A stretch of DNA of 64,000 nt, taken from positions 124,001 to 188,000 of the forward strand of contig NZ_LQBK01000006.1 in assembly GCF_001483755.1 (NCBI RefSeq), read 5' to 3'. Positions 6,884 to 15,228 of the stretch are shown here, one piece after another. Below the pieces are notes generated by a model. The model did no database searches. It was not told the origin of the DNA and was given only the letters and a program-made list of their open reading frames with translations. A program made the translations under genes and the position numbers. The DNA comes from Kocuria rosea subsp. polaris. Its GTDB lineage: Bacteria > Actinomycetota > Actinomycetes > Actinomycetales > Micrococcaceae. The first letter of the stretch is position 1. Each line of letters starts with the position of its first letter.

Positions 6884-7714
6884 ATGGCGAACTACACCGC
6901 CGCTGAGATCAAGGCCCTGCGCGAGCGCACCGGCGCGGGCATGCTCGACGTCAAGAAGGCGCTCGACGAGGCCGACGGCGACCTCCAGAAGGCCCAGGAG
7001 ATCATCCGCGTCAAGGGCCTCAAGGGCGTCACCAAGCGCGAGGGCCGGGCCACGGCCGAGGGCCTCGTCGCCGCGCGCGTCGAGGGCACCGTCGGGTACA
7101 TGGTCGAGGTCAACTCCGAGACCGACTTCGTGGCGAAGTCCGCCCCGTTCGTCGAGTTCGGCAACAAGGTGCTCGACGCCGCCGTGGCCGCCGACGCCAC
7201 CACGCTCGAGGCCCTCCTGGACGCCCAGGTCGACGGCAAGGCCGTCTCCGAGCTCGTCACCGAGACCGGTGCGCTGCTCGGCGAGAAGGTCGTCGTCCGC
7301 CGCATCGCCCGGGTCGAGGGCGAGAACGTGGCCGTCTACCTGCACAAGACCTCCAAGGACCTCCCGGCCCAGGTCGGCGTGCTGCTGGCCGTCGCCGGCG
7401 CCGACGCGGGCCAGGTCGCCCACGACGTCGCCGTGCACATCGCCGCGCTGTCCCCGACGTTCCTCTCCCAGGAGGACGTGCCCGCCGAGACCGTCGAGTC
7501 GGAGAAGCGCGTGGCCGAGGAGACCGCCCGCGCCGAGGGCAAGCCGGAGAAGATCCTGCCGAACATCATCAACGGCCGGCTCAAGGGCTACTTCAAGGAC
7601 GTCGTCCTGCTCGACCAGGACTTCGCCAAGGACTCGAAGAAGACCGTCGGCAAGGTGCTCGAGGAGGCCGGCGCGACCGCCACGGCCTTCGCCCGCTTCC
7701 GCGTCGGCGCCTGA
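6884..7714 (+). CDS. tsf: Elongation factor Ts
   Basis: EF-Ts is the nucleotide exchange factor of EF-Tu. The 276-residue protein begins MANYTAAEIKALRERTGAGM, followed by LDVKKALDEADGD, and contains the conserved TDFVAKS contact segment near residue 83. The full-length dimerisation and core domains are present. ATG 6884 follows GAGGAG. It is downstream of rpsB as in most bacteria, and a strong terminator closes the operon 34 bases after the stop codon. Confidence 0.97.
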   Translation: MANYTAAEIKALRERTGAGMLDVKKALDEADGDLQKAQEIIRVKGLKGVTKREGRATAEGLVAARVEGTVGYMVEVNSETDFVAKSAPFVEFGNKVLDAAVAADATTLEALLDAQVDGKAVSELVTETGALLGEKVVVRRIARVEGENVAVYLHKTSKDLPAQVGVLLAVAGADAGQVAHDVAVHIAALSPTFLSQEDVPAETVESEKRVAEETARAEGKPEKILPNIINGRLKGYFKDVVLLDQDFAKDSKKTVGKVLEEAGATATAFARFRVGA

Positions 7715-7747
7715 CCGGTCCCGTCAGGGCGCCCCGCGCCCGAGCCG

Positions 7748-7780
7748 AGGAGGCGCCCCTGCACCGCAGGGGCGCCTCCT
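7748..7780 (+). terminator. Terminator of the rpsB-tsf operon
   Basis: A 15-bp perfect inverted repeat (AGGAGGCGCCCCTGC) with an ACC loop, followed by the pyrimidine-rich TCGTCGTTCC. Confidence 0.8.
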
Positions 7781-7855
7781 TCGTCGTTCCCGCTCCGACC
7801 TGCGGCGACGCTCCCAGTGCCCCCCGGGGCGACGTCGGCGGGCGGACGCGTTCTG

Positions 7856-7861
7856 TATGCT
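7856..7861 (+). promoter_or_regulatory. pyrH promoter -10 TATGCT
   Basis: TATGCT with a TG one base upstream (extended -10) lies 81 bases before the pyrH start, after the tsf terminator. No clear -35. Confidence 0.4.
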
Positions 7862-7941
7862 GAGGGAGGCCCGGCCCCGAGCCAGCTGCACCCTCGCGGG
7901 GTCGAGCCGTCCACGCAGCTCCGTCGTCGCCGGGAGGAACC

Positions 7942-8715
7942 ATGCCCACCACTTCTGCCTCCGAGATCAAGGACGAGGCCCTGCGCCTGAGCAGGGACCC
8001 CCGGGTCGCCCCCACCCGCCGCCGGGTGCTCCTCAAGCTCTCGGGCGAGGTGTTCGGCGGCGGCTCCATCGGGGTGGACACGCGCGTGGTCCGCGACATC
8101 GCCGAGCAGATCGCCGCCACCGTGGGCCAGGTCGAGACCGCCGTCGTGGTGGGGGGCGGCAACTTCTTCCGCGGCGCGGAGCTCTCCCAGGCCGGCATGG
8201 ACCGGTCCCGGGCGGACTACATGGGGATGCTCGGCACCGTCATGAACTGCCTGGCGCTGCAGGACTTCCTCGAGCAGTGCGGAGTGGACACCCGGGTGCA
8301 GTCCGCGATCAAGATGGAGCAGGTGGCCGAGGTCTACATCCCCCGCCGGGCCATCCGCCACATGGAGAAGGACCGCGTCGTGATCTTCGGCGCCGGCGCC
8401 GGGCTGCCCTACTTCTCGACCGACACCGTCGCCGCCCAGCGCGCCCTCGAGGTGCACGCGGACGAGGTGCTCATGGCGAAGAACGGGGTGGACGGCGTCT
8501 ACACCGCGGACCCCCGCACGAACCCGGACGCCCAGCGGCTGTCCACCCTCACCTACGGCGAAGCCCTGGCCCGCGACATCCGGGTCATGGACCAGACCGC
8601 CTTCAGCCTGTGCCGCGACAACGACGTGACGATGCGCGTGTTCGGCATGGAGGGCGAGGGCAACGTCACCCGCGCCATCCTCGGGGAGCAGATCGGCACC
8701 CTCGTCACCGCGTGA
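7942..8715 (+). CDS. pyrH: UMP kinase
   Basis: Phosphorylates UMP to UDP in pyrimidine nucleotide synthesis. The 257-residue protein has the amino-acid-kinase fold motifs: [11 protein letters not shown] (residues about 32-42), [25 protein letters not shown], and near the C-terminus [15 protein letters not shown] 7942 follows GGGAGGA. The first 25 residues form an N-terminal extension relative to the usual 238-245-residue enzymes. It sits between tsf and frr, the standard order. Confidence 0.96.
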   Translation: MPTTSASEIKDEALRLSRDPRVAPTRRRVLLKLSGEVFGGGSIGVDTRVVRDIAEQIAATVGQVETAVVVGGGNFFRGAELSQAGMDRSRADYMGMLGTVMNCLALQDFLEQCGVDTRVQSAIKMEQVAEVYIPRRAIRHMEKDRVVIFGAGAGLPYFSTDTVAAQRALEVHADEVLMAKNGVDGVYTADPRTNPDAQRLSTLTYGEALARDIRVMDQTAFSLCRDNDVTMRVFGMEGEGNVTRAILGEQIGTLVTA

Positions 8716-8738
8716 GCCGGTGCGGGACGGCCCCCGGT

Positions 8739-8744
8739 TAGACT
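8739..8744 (+). promoter_or_regulatory. frr promoter -10 TAGACT
   Basis: TAGACT with a preceding GGT, 98 bases before the frr start. The same hexamer recurs before the transporter gene, ylxR, rpsO and hflX in this window. Confidence 0.45.
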
Positions 8745-8841
8745 GGGGCCAGCACGGCCGGGCCGCGCGGTCACCGCGCAGCGACCGGCCGGACCGACCC
8801 CGCGCGGAGGACTCCGTGCGACACGACGAAGGAGCCCCTAC

Positions 8842-9399
8842 GTGATCTCAGAGACCATGTCCGAAGCGAAGACCAAGATGGGCAAGGCCGTGGACGGCGC
8901 CAAGGAGGACTTCGCCGCGGTCCGCACGGGCCGGGCCAACCCCTCCCTCTTCTCGGGCGTGCTGGTCGAGTACTACGGCACTCCCACCCCGCTCCAGCAG
9001 CTGGCCTCCTTCCAGAACCCCGAGGCCCGCACCCTGCTCATCACGCCGTACGACCGCTCCGCCCTGAACGACATCGAGAAGGCGCTGCGCAACTCGGACA
9101 TCGGGGCGAACCCCGCCAACGACGGCAACGTCATCCGGGTGGTCATGCCGGAGCTGACGCAGGAGCGGCGCAAGGAGTACGTCAAGGTCGTGGGGCACAA
9201 GGCCGAGGAGGCGCGCGTCTCCGTGCGGAACATCCGCCGGCACGCCAAGGACCTGATCGAGAAGGCCGTCAAGGACGGCGACATCGGCGAGGACGAGGGC
9301 AAGCGCGCCGAGAAGGACCTCGACGCCTCGACCAAGAAGCACATCGACCAGATCGACGAGATGCTCAAGAACAAGGAAGCCGAGCTGCTGCAGGTCTGA
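8842..9399 (+). CDS. frr: Ribosome recycling factor
   Basis: RRF splits post-termination ribosomes together with EF-G. The protein has the exact usual length of 185 residues, beginning MISETMSEAKTKMGKAVDGA and containing the RTGRANPSLFSGVLVEYYG segment that is diagnostic of the family. The three-helix bundle ends in KNKEAELLQV. The start is GTG 8842 with AAGGAG upstream. The stop codon TGA shares its last base with the ATG of cdsA (TGATG). Confidence 0.97.
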   Translation: MISETMSEAKTKMGKAVDGAKEDFAAVRTGRANPSLFSGVLVEYYGTPTPLQQLASFQNPEARTLLITPYDRSALNDIEKALRNSDIGANPANDGNVIRVVMPELTQERRKEYVKVVGHKAEEARVSVRNIRRHAKDLIEKAVKDGDIGEDEGKRAEKDLDASTKKHIDQIDEMLKNKEAELLQV

Positions 9400-10346
9400 T
9401 GCCGCACCAGCGACGACCGCACCAGGAGACGAAGGCTTCCCCCGGCACCGCCGGGGGGGCCTTCTCCTCGCGGACCCGGGCCGAGCCCGTCCCGGACGGC
9501 GCCGTGCCGGCCCCGGGGCGCCGGCACACCGCGCCCTCCCGCGCCGGGCGGAACCTGCCGGCGGCCGTGGGCGTCGCCGCGGTACTCATCGGGACCCTCC
9601 TCGTCGGGCTGTTCGTCCAGCCCCTCGTCCTGGCGCTCTTCGCCGGGACGGCCGCGGGGATCGGGGTCTGGGAGGTCGGCCGGTCGCTGCGCTACCGCGA
9701 CATCGCGATCCCGCGCGTGCCGGCGGTGACGGCGGGCGTGCTGATGCCGGTCGCCGCCTTCGCCGGCGGGGGCGAGGCGCTCATGATGGCCGTGATCGTG
9801 GGACTGACGCTCGTCATCGTGTGGCGGGCCCTGGGGGACCGGGACGGCATGGTCCTGTCGATCATGGGCTCGGTCTTCGCCCTGGTGTGGGTGGGCTTCC
9901 TGCTCAGCATCGCCCTGCTGCTCTACCACACCGAGGCGGGCCCGCTGAAGGTGCTCACCGTGATCCTGCTGGCCATCGGCTCCGACACGTGCGGCTACGC
10001 CGTGGGAGTGGTCTGGGGCCGCCACCCCATGGCGCCGCGGATCAGTCCCAAGAAGTCCTGGGAGGGCTTCGCCGGTTCGCTCGGCGGCTCGGTGGTCATC
10101 GGCGTGCTGTGCGCCGTCCTGCTGCTCGACCACGCCTGGTGGGAGGGCGCCGTGCTGGCCGCGGTCCTCGTCCTGGCGGCCACCCTCGGCGACTTCTCCG
10201 AGTCCATGGTCAAGCGGGAGCTGGGGATCAAGGACATGGGCACCCTGCTGCCCGGCCACGGGGGAGTGATGGACCGGATCGACTCCATCCTCTTCGCCGT
10301 TCCCGCCGGGTACCTGCTCTTCGAGCTGTTCGCCGCGGGCGCCTGA
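9399..10346 (+). CDS. cdsA: Phosphatidate cytidylyltransferase (CDP-diacylglycerol synthase)
   Basis: Makes CDP-diacylglycerol from phosphatidic acid and CTP at the cytoplasmic membrane. Hydrophobic segments run from about residue 50 to 240, and the C-terminal signature is complete: SMVKRELGIKDMG then PGHGGVMDRID. The chosen ATG 9399 overlaps the frr stop and gives 315 residues, including a 45-residue Pro/Arg-rich N-terminus. This N-terminus spans an imperfect terminator-like hairpin (9432-9463). A start further in, for example GTG near 9502, is therefore possible. pgsA at 48 kb uses the product. Confidence 0.92.
   Translation: MPHQRRPHQETKASPGTAGGAFSSRTRAEPVPDGAVPAPGRRHTAPSRAGRNLPAAVGVAAVLIGTLLVGLFVQPLVLALFAGTAAGIGVWEVGRSLRYRDIAIPRVPAVTAGVLMPVAAFAGGGEALMMAVIVGLTLVIVWRALGDRDGMVLSIMGSVFALVWVGFLLSIALLLYHTEAGPLKVLTVILLAIGSDTCGYAVGVVWGRHPMAPRISPKKSWEGFAGSLGGSVVIGVLCAVLLLDHAWWEGAVLAAVLVLAATLGDFSESMVKRELGIKDMGTLLPGHGGVMDRIDSILFAVPAGYLLFELFAAGA
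9432..9463 (+). terminator. Terminator-like hairpin inside the cdsA 5' coding region
   Basis: Two paired blocks, AAGG/CCTT outside and CCCCCGGC/GCCGGGGG inside, close around ACC, with small internal bulges. It lies 33 bases after the frr stop, where an frr terminator would be expected. Confidence 0.45.
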
Positions 10347-10371
10347 GCCGGGCATCCAGGACCCGCAGCAC

Positions 10372-11010
10372 ATGCCCTCCGAACCCCCGGGAGCCCGGCC
10401 TCCCACCGCCCGCATCCCCCGGTGCAGCCCGGCCGAACGGGGCTACGACGTCGAGCAGGTCGACGACGTCCTGGCCGGCGTGCGAGCGGCCCTCGGGTTC
10501 GCCCCGGACGGGTTCGCCCCGGATGGGTCCGCCCCGGACGGGCCCGCCGCCGGAGAGGATCCCCGGGCCCTGACGAGCACCCAGGTCCGCGCGGTCGTCT
10601 TCGCCGCCGCCCGGGGCGGCTACCGGCCGGAGGCCGTGGACGAGCTCCTGGAGGCCGCCGAGGACGCGCTCGCCGCGGCGGAGCGCGAGCAGTGCCTGCG
10701 CGCCCGGGGCCCCGAGGCCTGGCAGGAGCACGTCGACTCCCTGGCGCGGCTGCTCCGGAACCGCCTCGACCGCCCGCGCACCCAGCGCTTCCGGCGCCCC
10801 TCCCGGCCCCGGGCCCAGGGCTACTCCGCGGCGCACGTGGACGTCCTGTGCGAGCGCCTCGGCGCCCGGCTCGCGGGCGCGGCCCCCCTGGAGCCGGCCG
10901 AGCTGCGGCGGGCCGTCTTCCCGCCCGCGCAGGGCGAGCGCAGCTACGAGGAGCAGCAGGTGGACGCCTTCCTGGACCGCGCCGTCCAGCTGCTCCTGGC
11001 CGTCCGCTGA
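10372..11010 (+). CDS. DivIVA-repeat protein
   Basis: A 212-residue soluble protein with four copies of a short DivIVA-domain motif: GYDVEQVDDVLAGV, GYRPEAVDELLEAA, GYSAAHVDVLCERL and SYEEQQVDAFLDRA. In DivIVA/Wag31 and related actinobacterial proteins this motif (GY...VD.FL) begins the membrane-binding domain. No long coiled coil follows, so the protein is not Wag31 itself. Between copies 1 and 2 is the repeat FAPDGFAPDGSAPDG, encoded by three 15-bp direct repeats near 10501-10545. ATG 10372 lies 25 bases after cdsA with no strong ribosome-binding site. A role in polar or septal protein assembly is plausible but not shown. Confidence 0.65.
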   Translation: MPSEPPGARPPTARIPRCSPAERGYDVEQVDDVLAGVRAALGFAPDGFAPDGSAPDGPAAGEDPRALTSTQVRAVVFAAARGGYRPEAVDELLEAAEDALAAAEREQCLRARGPEAWQEHVDSLARLLRNRLDRPRTQRFRRPSRPRAQGYSAAHVDVLCERLGARLAGAAPLEPAELRRAVFPPAQGERSYEEQQVDAFLDRAVQLLLAVR

Positions 11011-11030
11011 ACCGAGCCGTCCAGCGGTCC

Positions 11031-11135
11031 TGTGTATACATGCTGGACCAGGCAACGTCCAGAAACGCCGATGCATGTCATGTTTTGCCGCTGAATAGGA
11101 ACTTTTGGGCGTAGCGTCTTGCTCCTGTGCATACA
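11031..11135. promoter_or_regulatory. Pair of inverted TGTGYATACA elements upstream of the acetate symporter operon
   Basis: TGTGTATACA at 11031-11040 contains the palindrome TGTATACA. TGTGCATACA recurs at 11126-11135, 95 bases apart (about nine helical turns). The region between is AT-rich for this genome. Paired sites of this kind can be operators for a GntR- or other palindromic regulator. The first may also serve as a -10 (TATACA). Confidence 0.4.
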
Positions 11136-11174
11136 ACGGCCTAGTGTGGGCCACATCACATGAGGAGGTAGCCC

Positions 11175-11555
11175 ATGGCCAACCAGCCACCCATCGACGC
11201 CGACGACCTCGTCGCCGACGTCGACTTCCCCGCGGCCCAGCGGTCGCCAGAGTTCCAGGAGCTGCGGAAAGCCCACCGCGGTTTCGTCTTCCCGCTCGCC
11301 GTCGTGTTCCTGGTCTGGTACTTGCTGTACGTGGTGCTCGCCATGTACGTGCCGCAGCTGTTCGCCATCCAGGTCATCGGCAACGTCAACCTCGGCGTCG
11401 TCCTGGGCCTGCTCCAGTTCGTCACGACCTTCGCGATCACGGGCGCCTACGTGTCCTTCGCCAACCGCAAGCTGGACCCGAAAGCCACGGCCATCCGGGA
11501 GCGCCTCGAGCCCGCTCTCGACCTCCCCGGCGGCGCCCACGGACAGGAGAACTGA
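11175..11555 (+). CDS. DUF485 membrane protein (YjcH-like)
   Basis: A 126-residue membrane protein with two transmembrane segments at about 38-60 and 72-95. The segment EFQELRKAHRGFVFPLAVVF is typical of the DUF485 family, as are the Tyr/Trp-rich first helix and the NRKLDPKATAIRE tail. In many bacteria it is encoded directly before the acetate symporter ActP (yjcH-actP), as here with a three-base gap. The usual view is an accessory role for the symporter. ATG 11175 follows GAGGAGG. Confidence 0.88.
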   Translation: MANQPPIDADDLVADVDFPAAQRSPEFQELRKAHRGFVFPLAVVFLVWYLLYVVLAMYVPQLFAIQVIGNVNLGVVLGLLQFVTTFAITGAYVSFANRKLDPKATAIRERLEPALDLPGGAHGQEN

Positions 11556-11558
11556 TCG

Positions 11559-13190
11559 ATGAATCCTCTGCACTCCGCGCTCGTGCCCATGGCGGCCGGC
11601 ACCACGGAGACGGTCGGCACGCCCTGGATCAACATCTCCATCTTCGGCGCGTTCGTCGTCGTCACGATGGTCATCGTCCTGCGGGCCTCGAAGTCCACGG
11701 CCACGGCGGCCGACTACTACGCCGGCGGCCGCGGCTTCAGCGGCACCCAGAACGGCCTGGCCATCGCCGGCGACTACCTCTCGGCAGCGTCCTTCCTGGG
11801 CATCGTGGGCGCGATCGCCATCCAGGGCTACGACGGGTTCCTGTACTCGATCGGCTTCCTCGTGGCCTGGCTCGTGGCGCTGCTGCTGATCGCGGAGCTC
11901 CTGCGCAACACCGGCAAGTTCACGATGGCGGACGTGCTGTCCTTCCGGCTGCGCCAGCGCCCCGTGCGCGTGGCGGCGTCCATCTCCACCCTCGCCGTGT
12001 CCGCCTTCTACCTGCTGGCGCAGATGGCCGGCGCCGGTGCGCTGGTGTCCCTGCTGCTGGGCATCGGTTCGAAGGCCGGGCAGTCGCTCGTCATCGTGGT
12101 CGTGGGCGTGCTCATGATCGTCTACGTCCTCGTGGGCGGGATGAAGGGCACCACCTACGTGCAGATCATCAAGGCCGTGCTCCTGGTCACGGGCGTGGCG
12201 GTCATGACCGTCTGGATCCTGGCGCTGTACGGCTTCAACTTCTCGTCCCTGCTCGGTGACGCGGTCGCCGTCTCCGGCAACCCGGCCATCCTCGAGCCGG
12301 GCCTGAAGTACGGCGTGAGCGAGACCAGCAAGCTGGACTTCATCTCCCTGGGCCTGGCCCTCGTCTTCGGCGCCGCGGGCCTGCCCCACGTGCTGATGCG
12401 CTTCTACACGGTGCCGACCGCCAAGGAGGCCCGCACCTCCGTGGTCTGGGCCATCTCGCTGATCGGCCTGTTCTACCTCTTCACCCTGATCCTGGGCTTC
12501 GGCGCGGCGGCCCTCATCGGCGCCGAGCGGATCCAGGCGGCCCCCGGCGGCGTGAACTCCGCGGCCCCGCTGCTGGCGTTCGAGCTCGGCGGCTCGCTGC
12601 TGATGGGCATCATCGCGGCCGTGGCCTTCGCCACGATCCTCGCGGTCGTCGCCGGCCTGGCCATCACCGCCTCGGCGTCCTTCGCGCACGACATCTACAC
12701 CAGCGTCATCAAGAAGGGCGACTCGGACCCCCGCAAGGAGCTGAAGGTCGCCAAGACCACCGTGGTGGTCATCGGCCTCGTCTCCATCGCGGGCGGCATC
12801 GGCGCGCAGGGCCAGAACGTCGCGTTCCTCGTGGCGCTCGCCTTCGCGGTCGCGGCCTCGGCGAACCTGCCGACCATCCTGTACTCCCTGTACTGGCGCC
12901 GCTTCACCACCCGCGGCGCGGTCTGGTCCATGTACGGCGGCCTGATCATCTCCGTGGGCCTCATCGTCTTCTCCCCGGTCATGTCCGGCACCGAGACGTC
13001 GATGATCCCGACCGCCGACTTCGCGTGGTTCCCGCTGCAGAACCCGGGCATCGTCTCGATCCCGGCCTCCTTCCTCCTCGGCTTCATCGGCTCCATGACG
13101 GAGCGCCGTCTCGAGGACCCGGTCAAGCAGTCCGAGATGGAGGTGCGCTCCCTCACAGGCATCGGTGCGGAGAAGCCCGTCGCGCACTGA
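11559..13190 (+). CDS. actP: Cation/acetate symporter (sodium:solute symporter family)
   Basis: Takes up acetate and probably other short monocarboxylates with sodium or protons. The 543-residue protein has about 13 transmembrane helices. Family-specific segments include STATAADYYAGGRGFSGTQN, AIAGDYLSAASFLGIVGAIA, and GLPHVLMRFYTVPTAKEAR. The C-terminal MTERRLEDPVKQSEMEVRS is a cytoplasmic tail. It follows the DUF485 gene with three bases between them and is closed by a hairpin. Substrate is inferred from family and partner; pyruvate or propionate uptake cannot be excluded. Confidence 0.9.
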   Translation: MNPLHSALVPMAAGTTETVGTPWINISIFGAFVVVTMVIVLRASKSTATAADYYAGGRGFSGTQNGLAIAGDYLSAASFLGIVGAIAIQGYDGFLYSIGFLVAWLVALLLIAELLRNTGKFTMADVLSFRLRQRPVRVAASISTLAVSAFYLLAQMAGAGALVSLLLGIGSKAGQSLVIVVVGVLMIVYVLVGGMKGTTYVQIIKAVLLVTGVAVMTVWILALYGFNFSSLLGDAVAVSGNPAILEPGLKYGVSETSKLDFISLGLALVFGAAGLPHVLMRFYTVPTAKEARTSVVWAISLIGLFYLFTLILGFGAAALIGAERIQAAPGGVNSAAPLLAFELGGSLLMGIIAAVAFATILAVVAGLAITASASFAHDIYTSVIKKGDSDPRKELKVAKTTVVVIGLVSIAGGIGAQGQNVAFLVALAFAVAASANLPTILYSLYWRRFTTRGAVWSMYGGLIISVGLIVFSPVMSGTETSMIPTADFAWFPLQNPGIVSIPASFLLGFIGSMTERRLEDPVKQSEMEVRSLTGIGAEKPVAH

Positions 13191-13220
13191 CGCGATCTCC
13201 GCTCCCACCTGGGACGATCC

Positions 13221-13256
13221 CCGGCCCGCCTGAAGCCCCGGCTTCCGGCGGGCCGG
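13221..13256 (+). terminator. Terminator of the DUF485-actP operon
   Basis: CCGGCCCGCC pairs with GGCGGGCCGG and, after one mismatch, GAAGC pairs with GCTTC around a CCCG loop, 31 bases after the stop codon. Confidence 0.7.
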
Positions 13257-13322
13257 TCCGTGTCCGGCGGACACCCACGAATTCACTGAAGTAAAAGGAC
13301 AGGAGGCTGAGCGTCCGCTAGG

Positions 13323-13349
13323 GTTGGCGACGAAGCCGGCTCAGGGTAT
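13323..13349 (+). promoter_or_regulatory. Possible stress-sigma (SigB/SigF-type) promoter before the GlsB-like gene
   Basis: GGTTG (13322-13326) and GGGTAT (13344-13349) with 17 bases between resemble the GGWWT...GGGTA pattern of actinobacterial SigB/SigF promoters. A second, housekeeping-type -10 (TACAAT) lies at 13373-13378. Confidence 0.35.
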
Positions 13350-13411
13350 TCCTGGGGAACTCGCCGGTTGCTTACAATGAAAGTCCCTCCCGGGACGGAT
13401 AAGGAGCAATC

Positions 13412-13681
13412 ATGGGAATCATCAGCTGGATCGTCCTCGGCCTCATCGCCGGTGCTCTCGCCAAGCTGATCATGCCGGGCAACCAGGGCGGCGGCATTCT
13501 CGTCACCATGGTCCTCGGCATCGTCGGAGCCCTCCTCGGAGGCTTCCTGGGGTCGCTGATCGGCATCGGCGACCTGGAGTCCGTGTTCGACATCGGCACC
13601 ATCATCACGGCCGTCGTGGGAGCGCTCATCGTGCTCTTCATCTGGGGCGCGGTCACCGGCCGCAAGGGCCGCACGCACTGA
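13412..13681 (+). CDS. GlsB/YeaQ/YmgE-type stress membrane protein
   Basis: An 89-residue, very hydrophobic protein with three transmembrane segments. The start [20 protein letters not shown] and the internal Gly-rich [20 protein letters not shown] are hallmarks of transglycosylase-associated/GlsB family proteins (PF04226). They are linked to stress responses in several bacteria but have no settled biochemical role. ATG 13412 follows AAGGAG. The gene is monocistronic, with its own promoter region and a 20-bp hairpin behind it. Confidence 0.88.
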   Translation: MGIISWIVLGLIAGALAKLIMPGNQGGGILVTMVLGIVGALLGGFLGSLIGIGDLESVFDIGTIITAVVGALIVLFIWGAVTGRKGRTH

Positions 13682-13696
13682 CCCGGCCCCACCGGT

Positions 13697-13740
13697 CCAC
13701 GAGGCCCCGTCCACCGTTCCCGGTGGACGGGGCCTCGTGG
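13697..13740 (+). terminator. Terminator after the GlsB-like gene
   Basis: A perfect 20-bp inverted repeat starting CCACGAGGCCCCGTCC with a TTCC loop, 15 bases after the stop codon. It is among the longest stems in the window. Confidence 0.8.
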
Positions 13741-13778
13741 CGTCCGTGCCCGGGGCGGGCCCGCGGGGCGATCCGGGG

Positions 13779-13784
13779 GATACT
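13779..13784 (+). promoter_or_regulatory. dxr -10-like element GATACT (leaderless start)
   Basis: GATACT is followed by six bases and then the dxr ATG, which has no ribosome-binding site. This predicts transcription starting at or next to the start codon. Confidence 0.5.
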
Positions 13785-13790
13785 GGGGCC

Positions 13791-15065
13791 ATGACGCCCC
13801 CCGCCTCCTCGCCCCGCACCCGGCAGACGCCCGAGCTGGCCGCCCTGGTCGCCGCCGGTCCCCGCAGGATCAGCGTCCTCGGCTCGACCGGCTCGATCGG
13901 CACCCAGGCCCTCGACGTCGTGCGGGCGGCCCGCGAGCTGGAGGGCCGGGCCCCGTTCACCGTGGTCGCCCTCGCCGCCGGGCGGAACCACCTCGAGCTG
14001 CTGGCCGAGCAGGCCGTCGAGACCCGCGCCGCGCTCGTGGCCACGAGCGGCACCGGCCAGGACGCCGCCCGGCTGGCCCGGCTGATCGCGGAGCGGGCCG
14101 CGGCCGCCGGGGCGGGGGACTACCGCCCCGAGATAGAGCACGGGCCCGCCGCGGCGTCCGCGGCCGCCGCCCACCCCGGCGCGGACCTGGTCCTCAACGG
14201 CATCACCGGCTCCATCGGGCTCGCGCCCACGCTGGCGGCGCTGCGGGCCGGGCACAAGCTCGCGCTGGCGAACAAGGAGTCGCTGATCGCCGGCGGCGCC
14301 CTCGTCAAGGCCGCCGCGGCGGCCACCGGGAACCCCGACGCGCTGATCCCCGTGGACTCCGAGCACTCGGCGCTCGCGCAGGCGCTGCGCGGCGGCTCCG
14401 CCGGGGAGGTGGACCGGCTCGTGCTGACGGCCTCGGGCGGGCCGTTCCGCGGCCGGTCCCGGGCGGAGCTCGAGGCGGTCACGCCGCAGGACGCGCTGCG
14501 CCACCCCACGTGGGACATGGGCCTGATGGTGACGACCAACTCCGCGTCCATGGTGAACAAGGCCCTCGAGGTGCTCGAGGCCCACCTGCTCTTCGACGTC
14601 CCCCTCGAGCGGATCGACGTGGTGGTCCACCCCCAGTCGGTGGTCCACTCCATGGTCCAGTTCGTGGACGGCTCCACCCTCGCCCAGGCCTCGCCCCCGG
14701 ACATGCGCCTGCCCATCGCCCTCGGCCTGGCCTGGCCCCACCGGGTGCCCGGGGCCGCCCCGGCGTGCGACTGGACGCGCGCCGCCGAGTGGACCTTCGA
14801 GCCCCTGGACCCCGTGGCGTTCCCGGCCGTCGAGCTGATCAAGGCGGCGGGGGAGCGGGGCGGGACCTTCCCCGCGGTGTTCAACGCGGCCAACGAGGAG
14901 GCGGTGCACGCCTTCCACGACGGCCGCATCCGGTTCCCGGCCATCGTGGACACGGTCGAGGCGGTGCTGGACGGGCACGACGACGACGGCCCGCTCGAGC
15001 TCGAGGCCGTCCTGGCGGCTGAGCACTGGGCCCGCCGCCGGGCCCGCGAGGTCCTCGCCCGCTGA
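13791..15065 (+). CDS. dxr: 1-deoxy-D-xylulose-5-phosphate reductoisomerase
   Basis: Second step of the MEP isoprenoid pathway, converting DXP to MEP with NADPH. The 424-residue protein has the NADPH motif [18 protein letters not shown] (residues 26-43), the [10 protein letters not shown] segment, the metal/substrate motifs PVDSEHSAL and SGGPFR, and HPTWDMG. I chose ATG 13791 because it begins just after a -10-like GATACT. ispG, which acts later in the same pathway, lies 4.6 kb downstream with rseP, the usual actinobacterial group, but here the metQNI cassette stands between. Confidence 0.96.
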   Translation: MTPPASSPRTRQTPELAALVAAGPRRISVLGSTGSIGTQALDVVRAARELEGRAPFTVVALAAGRNHLELLAEQAVETRAALVATSGTGQDAARLARLIAERAAAAGAGDYRPEIEHGPAAASAAAAHPGADLVLNGITGSIGLAPTLAALRAGHKLALANKESLIAGGALVKAAAAATGNPDALIPVDSEHSALAQALRGGSAGEVDRLVLTASGGPFRGRSRAELEAVTPQDALRHPTWDMGLMVTTNSASMVNKALEVLEAHLLFDVPLERIDVVVHPQSVVHSMVQFVDGSTLAQASPPDMRLPIALGLAWPHRVPGAAPACDWTRAAEWTFEPLDPVAFPAVELIKAAGERGGTFPAVFNAANEEAVHAFHDGRIRFPAIVDTVEAVLDGHDDDGPLELEAVLAAEHWARRRAREVLAR

Positions 15066-15095
15066 CCGGGCCCCCGGGCCACGGCGTCCCCGTGC

Positions 15096-15101
15096 TAGTC
15101 T
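15096..15101 (+). promoter_or_regulatory. Promoter -10 TAGTCT before the SAM-IV riboswitch
   Basis: TAGTCT lies six bases before the first paired base of the aptamer, so transcription would start at the aptamer itself. Confidence 0.5.
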
Positions 15102-15104
15102 GTC

Positions 15105-15228
15105 GGTCGGATGACGAGTCCCAGCACGAAGCCCTGGCTGGCTGGGCGGCAACCCTCTCCCGTAGTGGGGTGCCCCAGGTGAACCATCCGGCCACGGCCG
15201 ACGACGGCCGGCGGCAAGTACGGCTCGA
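15105..15228 (+). ncRNA. SAM-IV riboswitch
   Basis: The leader matches the actinobacterial SAM-IV aptamer as I know it. P1 is CGGATG (15108-15113) paired with CATCCG (15185-15190), with GACGAG following the 5' strand. The core has CCAGC...GCTGG, then GGCAACCCTC and GTGGGGTGCCCCAGGTGAA, all nearly invariant in SAM-IV. After P1 a Gly/Cys-rich hairpin and GGCGGCAAG follow, the expected 3' pseudoknot region. It lies directly upstream of metQ-metN-metI, so it should lower expression of the methionine transporter when S-adenosylmethionine is high. There is no U-tract in the expression platform, so control may be at translation initiation. Confidence 0.85.
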
